Source: an uncultured Lachnospiraceae bacterium
GTDB lineage: Bacteria > Bacillota > Clostridia > Lachnospirales > Lachnospiraceae
DNA length: 59,692 nt
Reading direction: 5' to 3'
Assembly (NCBI GenBank): GCA_934330725.1
Contig: CAKRGM010000013.1
Span: 1 to 59,692 of the forward strand
Made by a program: the position numbers and the translations under genes. This document shows positions 54,656-59,692 of this stretch, in pieces. How positions within the stretch are numbered: the stretch's first letter is position 1; each line of letters begins with the position of its first letter. Under the pieces are notes generated by a model, which saw nothing but the letters and a program-made list of their open reading frames with translations, did not search any database and was not told the DNA's origin.

Positions 54656-55207
54656 TCTAATGTTGATTACACAGATAATATTACTAATGAAAACTCAGAC
54701 AGCTATACTCAGTTTTATCAAAAAATATCTTCATGGATAACTGCAAAATCTTACAGGTTTAATACACTTAAAATTGCTTATACATATCTTCCATATGTAT
54801 TTGTAGTATCATATATATATTTAGCTGTAAGTACATTGTTATCGGCTATGATAAATAGTAACTATAAAGTTCTGGCAAAAATAATTCTTATACCAGCCAT
54901 AGCATTTGCTGTACTTAGTATAATAAGAAAACTTATAAATTTTCCACGACCGTATGAAAAATATTCTATAACACCGCTTATTCCAAAACAGACCAAAGGG
55001 AAAAGCATGCCCAGCAGACATACATTTTCAGCCTGCCTTATTGCATGTACATGGTTTTATACATGCCATTATATCGGTATTATTCTTTTTATATTATCAT
55101 TCATTGTTGCCATAACAAGAATTCTTGCCGGAGTACATTTTATAAAAGACAATATTGTTTCTATGATTCTTGCAATATTGACAGGGTGTTTATTTTTTTA
55201 TCTTTGA
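54653..55207 (+). CDS. PAP2-family membrane phosphatase
   Basis: 184 residues with about five hydrophobic segments. The three PAP2 motifs are visible: RKLINFPRP (motif 1), MPSRHTFSA (motif 2, PSRH in place of the common PSGH) and ITRILAGVHFIKD (motif 3). It probably dephosphorylates a lipid phosphate such as undecaprenyl pyrophosphate at the membrane. ATG 54653 is used because the element's ribosome binding site precedes it; earlier in-frame starts fall inside the element. Confidence 0.88.
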   Translation: MSNVDYTDNITNENSDSYTQFYQKISSWITAKSYRFNTLKIAYTYLPYVFVVSYIYLAVSTLLSAMINSNYKVLAKIILIPAIAFAVLSIIRKLINFPRPYEKYSITPLIPKQTKGKSMPSRHTFSACLIACTWFYTCHYIGIILFILSFIVAITRILAGVHFIKDNIVSMILAILTGCLFFYL

Positions 55208-55228
55208 AAAAATGTTGAGAAAAAATGT

Positions 55229-55257
55229 TTGACAAATCCCTTTGTACGATATATTAT
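55229..55257 (+). promoter_or_regulatory. Promoter of rplU-prp-rpmA
   Basis: TTGACA (55229-55234) and TATTAT (55252-55257) with a 17-nt spacer; start near 55264. Confidence 0.75.
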
Positions 55258-55261
55258 ATAT

Positions 55262-55330
55262 AAGTGTGCCGCTCAGTTAGGATATAAGCAGAATTTATTC
55301 TCTCCAAAACTGGCGAGTATTTAATTAGGA
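55262..55330 (+). ncRNA. Candidate ribosomal protein L21 leader
   Basis: GCCGCTCAGTT and AACTGGCGAG strands bracket an inner GGATATAAGC...TCTCC stretch in the 5' UTR before rplU. Position and shape match the L21 leader RNA of Firmicutes (Rfam L21_leader), through which L21 or L27 levels are autoregulated. Assigned by eye. Confidence 0.45.
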
Positions 55331-55338
55331 GGTGCTAT

Positions 55339-55647
55339 ATGTACGCAATTATAGCAACAGGTGGTAAACAGTACACAGTTACAGAAGGCGATGTTATCAA
55401 AGTTGAAAAGCTTGGTGTTAACGCTGGAGATACTGTAACATTTGACCAGGTTCTTTTCGTTAACAACGGAGAAGCTAAAGTTGGAAACCCTACAGTTGAG
55501 GGTGCAACAGTAACAGCAAGCGTTGTTGAAGAAGGAAAAGGCAAGAAGGTTATTGTCTATAAGTATAAGAGAAAGACTGGATATCACAAAAAGAACGGTC
55601 ACAGACAGCTGTTCACAAAAGTTAAGATTGAAAAAATTAATGCATAA
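55339..55647 (+). CDS. rplU: 50S ribosomal protein L21
   Basis: 102 residues, starting MYAIIATGGKQYTVTEGD and ending with KVIVYKYKRKTGYHKKNGHRQ. AGGAGGTG precedes ATG 55339. First gene of the conserved rplU-prp-rpmA cluster. Confidence 0.98.
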   Translation: MYAIIATGGKQYTVTEGDVIKVEKLGVNAGDTVTFDQVLFVNNGEAKVGNPTVEGATVTASVVEEGKGKKVIVYKYKRKTGYHKKNGHRQLFTKVKIEKINA

Positions 55648-55676
55648 TTTTTCTTTCGGATTTGGAGTTGATATTC

Positions 55677-56009
55677 ATGACTCATGTGATAATCTACAAG
55701 AACTCAGATAATGGAGAGATTGTTGGATTTAAGGCAGAAGGACATTCAGGTTATGCTGATGCCGGCCACGATATTGTTTGCGCGGCAGTTTCTGTATTAG
55801 TAATAAATACAATCAATTCAATTGAAAAATTCACTGAAACTGATTGTAAAGTTACTACAAATGAAGATGATGCAGTCATTGAACTGATCATCCCATCAAA
55901 AAAACAATCAAATGAATCATTGGTTTTATTAAAAGCATTAGAGCTGGGAATCAGTTTTATTGCGGAAAGTAACCCTGATTATTTATCAATTACATTCGAG
56001 GAGGTGTAA
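55677..56009 (+). CDS. prp: Ribosomal-processing cysteine protease Prp
   Basis: 110 residues. Catalytic H23 in EGHSGYADAG and C35 in HDIVCAAVS. It removes the N-terminal extension of L27, which is present in the next gene. ATG 55677 with GGAG (55664-55667) is used; an earlier in-frame start at 55662 overlaps the site. In Staphylococcus this cleavage is essential. Confidence 0.95.
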   Translation: MTHVIIYKNSDNGEIVGFKAEGHSGYADAGHDIVCAAVSVLVINTINSIEKFTETDCKVTTNEDDAVIELIIPSKKQSNESLVLLKALELGISFIAESNPDYLSITFEEV

Positions 56010-56014
56010 ATGTT

Positions 56015-56305
56015 ATGTTAAATATGAACCTTCAGTTTTTCGCTCATAAAAAGGGTGTTGGTTCTACAAAGAATGGTAGAGATTCAGAATCAAAGAGATT
56101 AGGTGCCAAAAGAGCTGACGGACAGTTCGTTTTAGCTGGAAATATTTTATATAGACAGCGTGGAACAAAGATTCTTCCAGGTGTTAATGTTGGTCGTGGT
56201 GGCGATGATACATTATTTGCACTTGTTGATGGAACTGTTAAATTCGAAAGAAAAGGCAGAGATAAGAAACAGGTTTCTGTTTATCCTGTAGCTTCTAACG
56301 AATAA
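56015..56305 (+). CDS. rpmA: 50S ribosomal protein L27 with Prp-cleaved N-terminus
   Basis: 96 residues. MLNMNLQFFAHKKGVGSTKNG: the NLQFF/AHKKG junction after residue 9 is the Prp cleavage site of Firmicutes L27. GRDSESKRLGAKRADGQFV is the conserved core. A GAGGAGGTG site stands 10 nt from ATG 56015. Confidence 0.98.
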   Translation: MLNMNLQFFAHKKGVGSTKNGRDSESKRLGAKRADGQFVLAGNILYRQRGTKILPGVNVGRGGDDTLFALVDGTVKFERKGRDKKQVSVYPVASNE

Positions 56306-56315
56306 TTATGATTTT

Positions 56316-56347
56316 AAGCTCCAAATCTTCGGATTTGGAGTTTTTTT
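56316..56347 (+). terminator. Intrinsic terminator with UUCG tetraloop after rpmA
   Basis: CTCCAAATC (56319-56327), loop TTCG, GATTTGGAG (56332-56340), followed by seven T residues. Confidence 0.92.
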
Positions 56348-56478
56348 CTAATTTTTAGTATTGTTTCATTTGCATTTATTTATGCATTAAATACAGGTAA
56401 TTGTAAAACATCATTTATAAATCATAGAGTTTTGCAAATTCTTAATACATTAAATATTTAGAAAGGCATGGGAAATAT

Positions 56479-57768
56479 ATGTTTGCAGATAGAGCGAGAA
56501 TCTTTATAAAATCCGGACGTGGCGGTGATGGACATGTCAGCTTCAGAAGAGAGCTTTATGTACCTGACGGCGGTCCTGATGGTGGTAATGGTGGAAAAGG
56601 TGGAGACGTGATTTTTGTTGTTGATAAGGGCCTTAATACACTTGGAGATTTCCGATACAACAGTAAATACATTGCTACCAGTGGTGAAGAAGGTGGCAAG
56701 AGGCGCTGCACAGGCAGAAATGGTGAAGATTTAATTATAAAAGTCCCTGAAGGTACAGTAATCTATGATGATGAATCCGGTAAAGTGATTGCGGACATGT
56801 CAAATGGAAATGTGCGTGAAACAATACTAAAAGGTGGACGTGGCGGAAAAGGTAATATGAATTATGCAACATCTACAATGCAGGCTCCACAATACGCACA
56901 ACCTGGACAGGAAGCCCAGGAACTCTGGGTCAGGCTTGAATTAAAAGTCATTGCCGACGTTGGTCTTGTTGGCTTCCCGAATGTAGGAAAATCAACATTA
57001 CTTTCAAGAGTAACAAATGCACGTCCCAAAATTGCCAATTATCACTTTACAACACTTAATCCAAACCTGGGTGTTGTTGATCTTGATAGTTCAAAAGGCT
57101 TTGTAATTGCTGATATTCCGGGACTTATTGAAGGCGCATCTGAAGGTGTCGGACTAGGTCATGAATTTTTACGTCATATTGAACGTACTAAAGTTATTAT
57201 TCACATGGTTGATGCTGCCAGTACAGAAGGTCGTGATCCTGTTGAGGATATTAAAGCAATCAATAAAGAACTGGAAGCTTATAATCCTGAATTATGTAAA
57301 CGTCCTCAGGTTATAGCAGCCAATAAAATTGATGCTATTTATGATGAAAATGAATCTTCACTTCCTGCAATCAGGGATGAATTTGAACCAAAGGGAATAA
57401 AAGTATTTCCAATTTCAGCTGTTTCAGGTAAAGGAGTAAAAGAACTTCTTTATTATGTAAGTGATATGCTTGATAATATGGATTCCGAACCAATAGTATT
57501 TGAAAAAGAAATTGATACAGATCTTTTATTTGATAATCCAAATGAAGCATTTTCTGTTACAATGGAAAAGAATGGCTTATATGTTGTTTCAGGTCCAAGA
57601 ATAGACAGAATGCTTGGTTATACCAATCTTGAATCAGAAAAAGGATTTAACTTTTTCCAGAAATTTTTACGTCAGACTGGTATATTAAAGAAGCTTAAAG
57701 AGCTTGGAATAGAAGAAGGCGATACTGTTAAAGTGGGAGAATATCTGGAATTTGATTACTATGATTAA
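56479..57768 (+). CDS. obgE: Obg GTPase
   Basis: 429 residues. Glycine-rich Obg domain (IFIKSGRGGDGHVSFRRE ... GGDVIFVVD), G domain with G1 GFPNVGKST (165-173), DIPGLIEGA and NKID, and a C-terminal OCT domain (LLFDNPNEAFSVTMEKNGLYVVSG, written in part). Acts in 50S assembly and (p)ppGpp-linked growth control. GAAAGG precedes ATG 56479. Confidence 0.98.
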   Translation: MFADRARIFIKSGRGGDGHVSFRRELYVPDGGPDGGNGGKGGDVIFVVDKGLNTLGDFRYNSKYIATSGEEGGKRRCTGRNGEDLIIKVPEGTVIYDDESGKVIADMSNGNVRETILKGGRGGKGNMNYATSTMQAPQYAQPGQEAQELWVRLELKVIADVGLVGFPNVGKSTLLSRVTNARPKIANYHFTTLNPNLGVVDLDSSKGFVIADIPGLIEGASEGVGLGHEFLRHIERTKVIIHMVDAASTEGRDPVEDIKAINKELEAYNPELCKRPQVIAANKIDAIYDENESSLPAIRDEFEPKGIKVFPISAVSGKGVKELLYYVSDMLDNMDSEPIVFEKEIDTDLLFDNPNEAFSVTMEKNGLYVVSGPRIDRMLGYTNLESEKGFNFFQKFLRQTGILKKLKELGIEEGDTVKVGEYLEFDYYD

Positions 57769-57871
57769 TAAAATGACAAATATTACATCCTGTAATAAAT
57801 AAGATATTATATTTAAAATAAAACAAAGTGTTTATAATAATAGGGCATGTCCCTTAACTGGAGGAATATAA

Positions 57872-58180
57872 ATGACAAGTAAACAACGTGCATATTTAAA
57901 AGGACTTGCAATGAATATTGATCCTATTTTCCAATTTGGAAAAGCAAGTCTTACACCAGAAAATACAAAAGCAATTGCAGAAGCGCTTGAAGCAAGAGAA
58001 CTTATAAAAATAAATGTTTTACAGAACTGTTTAGATGATCCTAGAGAAATTGCCCAGACTGTTGCAGAAAGAACTCATTCTGAAGTAGTTCAGGTAATAG
58101 GGAAAAAAATTGTCCTTTACAAGGAATCTAAGGAGAAGAAAAAGATTGAGCTTCCAAAGGCAAATAACAAAAACAAATAG
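57872..58180 (+). CDS. yhbY: YhbY-family RNA-binding protein
   Basis: 102 residues. CRM-domain protein: TSKQRAYLKGLAMNIDPIFQFGK and NCLDDPREIAQTVAERTHSEVVQVIGKKIVLYK (in part) are family sequence. It binds pre-50S particles. GGAGG precedes ATG 57872; the nadD start lies inside its 3' end. Confidence 0.95.
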   Translation: MTSKQRAYLKGLAMNIDPIFQFGKASLTPENTKAIAEALEARELIKINVLQNCLDDPREIAQTVAERTHSEVVQVIGKKIVLYKESKEKKKIELPKANNKNK

Positions 58181-58778
58181 AAATAGAATAGGTATTCTTG
58201 GTGGAACATTTAACCCTGTACACCTCGGTCATATTGAAATGGCAAAGCAGGTGCATGAACAGTTCGGATTAAATGATATATGGATAATGCCATCAGGTGA
58301 CCCGTCATCTTACAAAGATGGATCAGAAGTCATAAGCAGCATGCACCGCTGTAATATGGTTAATTTAGCCATACAGCCCTTTTCTTACATGAAACTGTCA
58401 ACTATAGAGGTTGAAAAAAAAGGGCTGACATACACAGCTGATACGCTTAAGATACTATATCCTTCATTTGATAAGATATATTTTATTATTGGTGCCGATT
58501 CATTATTCGGACTTCCTAAATGGAATAACTGCAGTTATGTTATGTCTCACTGTTCTCTGCTCGTAGCTGATCGTAAAGAATACAGTCATAGCGCCCTTAC
58601 AAAACAAAAAGAACTTCTTACTTATGAATATAATGCAGATATTAATTTTATTGATATGAAACAGATTCCTGTCAGTTCAACCCGGATACGTCATAATATT
58701 TCTAATAATGTTCCAATTACCGGTCTGGTACCGGAAAAAGTAGAGCAGTATATATATAATAACCATTTGTATAGTTAA
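58146..58778 (+). CDS. nadD: Nicotinate-nucleotide adenylyltransferase
   Basis: 210 residues. GILGGTFNPVHLGH with H26 and H29 is the nucleotidylyltransferase motif, followed by the terminal ISSTRIR-like VSSTRIRHNI. It makes deamido-NAD from nicotinate mononucleotide. The start is TTG 58146 with AAGGAG (58130-58135), overlapping yhbY by 35 nt; no ATG lies closer to the conserved core and TTG 58110 has no site. nadD-yqeK is a conserved pair. Confidence 0.93.
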   Translation: MSFQRQITKTNRNRIGILGGTFNPVHLGHIEMAKQVHEQFGLNDIWIMPSGDPSSYKDGSEVISSMHRCNMVNLAIQPFSYMKLSTIEVEKKGLTYTADTLKILYPSFDKIYFIIGADSLFGLPKWNNCSYVMSHCSLLVADRKEYSHSALTKQKELLTYEYNADINFIDMKQIPVSSTRIRHNISNNVPITGLVPEKVEQYIYNNHLYS

Positions 58779-58873
58779 TTAAGAATATTACAATTTATTA
58801 TATTTATATGTTATTTATATACTTGATTTAAAATATTACAATTAGTATAATTAATTCAAAATATTAGAAATGG

Positions 58874-58990
58874 TACTATTTCCAGTACACCGTACTTAGT
58901 ACATCGTCCTGCAGATAACCAGGCTGGAAACCTGCCTGAATTTTTACTCTGCGTTATTGGTCTGGTTAATTTTTGTACGATGTACCAGTA
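58874..58990 (+). promoter_or_regulatory. Structured leader candidate upstream of yqeK
   Basis: A 9-bp long-range stem GTACATCGT (58899-58907) with ACGATGTAC (58977-58985) encloses TAACCAG (58916-58922) with CTGGTTA (58962-58968), and CAGGC/GCCTG (58920-58924/58934-58938), which overlaps and so competes with the previous helix. A small GTACT/AGTAC hairpin (58873-58888) stands upstream. The rest of the 58779-59013 gap is AT-rich without ORF. I do not recognise the class. Confidence 0.5.
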
Positions 58991-59013
58991 ATGAAAGCAG
59001 GAGAAATGTGCAG

Positions 59014-59601
59014 ATGAATAATGATAATATTGAAAGCTTAAGAAAAAAAGTTAAAAATGCTCTGAAAAGCGATCATATGCGTTACAGACATACATTAGGT
59101 GTCGCAGATACATGTGCATGTATTGCAATGTGTTATGGATATGATATGGAAAAGTCCTATATTGCAGGTTTACTTCACGACTGTGCAAAATGTATACCTG
59201 ATGAACAGAAGATTAGAGAATGTCGGGAAAATAATATTGAAATAACAGACATAGAAATGAAGAGTCCATACCTTTTACATTCGAAACTTGGTGCTTTTTA
59301 TGCAAAAACAATTTATGGAATTGAAGATAGTGATATATGCAGTGCCATTAAATATCATACGATTGGCAGACCTGCAATGACAATGCTGGAAAAAATAGTA
59401 TTTGTCGCTGACTACATAGAGCCATACAGAAATAAAGCTTCAAATCTTGACTATATCAGAAAATTAACATTCAGTGATATCGATAAAGCTGTTCTTAAAA
59501 TATTAACAGATACACTTGATTACCTGAAAAACAAAAACGCAAGTATTGATTCACAGACATTTGACACCTATAACTATTATAAAAATCTTGCTCAAAAATA
59601 A
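59014..59601 (+). CDS. yqeK: YqeK-family HD-domain diadenosine tetraphosphatase-like protein
   Basis: 196 residues. HD-superfamily: H26 in RYRHTLGV, H55-D56 in GLLHDCAK, and further residues in KYHTIGRPAM and VADYIEPYR. YqeK enzymes hydrolyse Ap4A symmetrically. ATG 59014 has GGAG 10 nt upstream; GTG 59008 is an alternative, and the longer in-frame ORF from 58957 would include the leader stem. Next expected gene, rsfS, is outside the window. Confidence 0.93.
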   Translation: MNNDNIESLRKKVKNALKSDHMRYRHTLGVADTCACIAMCYGYDMEKSYIAGLLHDCAKCIPDEQKIRECRENNIEITDIEMKSPYLLHSKLGAFYAKTIYGIEDSDICSAIKYHTIGRPAMTMLEKIVFVADYIEPYRNKASNLDYIRKLTFSDIDKAVLKILTDTLDYLKNKNASIDSQTFDTYNYYKNLAQK

Positions 59602-59623
59602 TATTATAATCAATAATTAGGTA

Positions 59624-59692
59624 ATTGCGAAACTCGCTTAGCTCGTTCGCAATCTTGATTGAAAACAAAGTAGAATTCGTGCCAGGCACGAA
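59624..59692. repeat. Paired palindromes at the window's right edge
   Basis: ATTGCGAA (59624-59631) with TTCGCAAT (59646-59653), and TTCGTGCC (59676-59683) with GGCACGAA (59685-59692) around a single A. They are after yqeK and may be a terminator or the start of a dispersed repeat; the window ends inside the structure. Confidence 0.45.

Overview
The window is a low-GC, mostly single-strand chromosomal housekeeping region from a Gram-positive member of Clostridia. Gene order (plsX-acpP-rnc-smc-ftsY, ylxM-ffh-rpsP-ylqC-rimM-rplS-lepB-rbgA-rnhB-ylqG-ylqH-yraN, der-plsY-gpsA, rplU-prp-rpmA-obgE), the Prp-type N-terminal extension on ribosomal protein L27, the UPF0237/UPF0210 pair and pta-ackA fit a Lachnospiraceae-like anaerobe best. 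The family assignment is inference from gene content; I cannot name the species. All genes lie on the + strand except tmcAL and ylbJ. I see no CRISPR array, prophage or insertion sequence.

Layout. 1-285: tRNA-Leu(CAA) with promoter and terminator. 285-554: hairpin-rich spacer. 555-9036: zinc-finger/membrane protein, polA, coaE, a long FtsA-like ATPase, a WalJ-type metallo-hydrolase, and the ACT/UPF0210 pair. 9123-10412 (-): tmcAL. 10605-12964: pta-ackA (acetate/ATP). 13037-20809: DUF177-rpmF, plsX, acpP, rnc, smc, ftsY. 20799-23733: two tandem copies of a structured RNA-like element, ilvA, and an AI-2E-type permease. 23839-35013: SRP, ribosome and tRNA maturation, signal peptidase, RNase HII, an orphan FliK-like/FlhB-C-like pair, a laccase-domain protein, a ppGpp synthetase and Der. 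35021-38504: plsY, gpsA, rsmD, coaD and a coiled-coil protein. 38547-39473 (-): ylbJ. 39604-47053: M23 peptidase, an rRNA methyltransferase, two pseudouridine synthases, a radical SAM protein and recU. 47050-53240: histidine operon hisZ-G-D-B-A-(HisF-like)-IE. 53264-59601: RNase E/G, a PAP2 phosphatase, rplU-prp-rpmA, obgE, yhbY, nadD and yqeK.

The most interesting signal is a dispersed, roughly 130-150 nt element found five times, at four gene junctions (20799-20929, 20927-21073, 31093-31244, 42707-42871, 54508-54655). Each copy has a long hairpin (P2) whose apical loop is complementary to a stretch 1-7 nt upstream of the Shine-Dalgarno sequence of the next gene. The loop and its partner differ between copies yet stay complementary, which supports a pseudoknot that would control ribosome access. 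In every copy a translation stop falls inside or against the first hairpin (P1): either the stop of the upstream gene, a GTG-stop mini-ORF, or a 10-codon leader. I do not recognise the element as a described RNA class.

Other points of interest are a HisF-like domain without its catalytic aspartates fused to HisIE, in an operon lacking hisH, hisF and hisC; the absence of trmD from its usual place between rimM and rplS; a perfect 14-bp hairpin starting at the predicted transcription start of the DUF177-rpmF unit; and a structured leader before yqeK.
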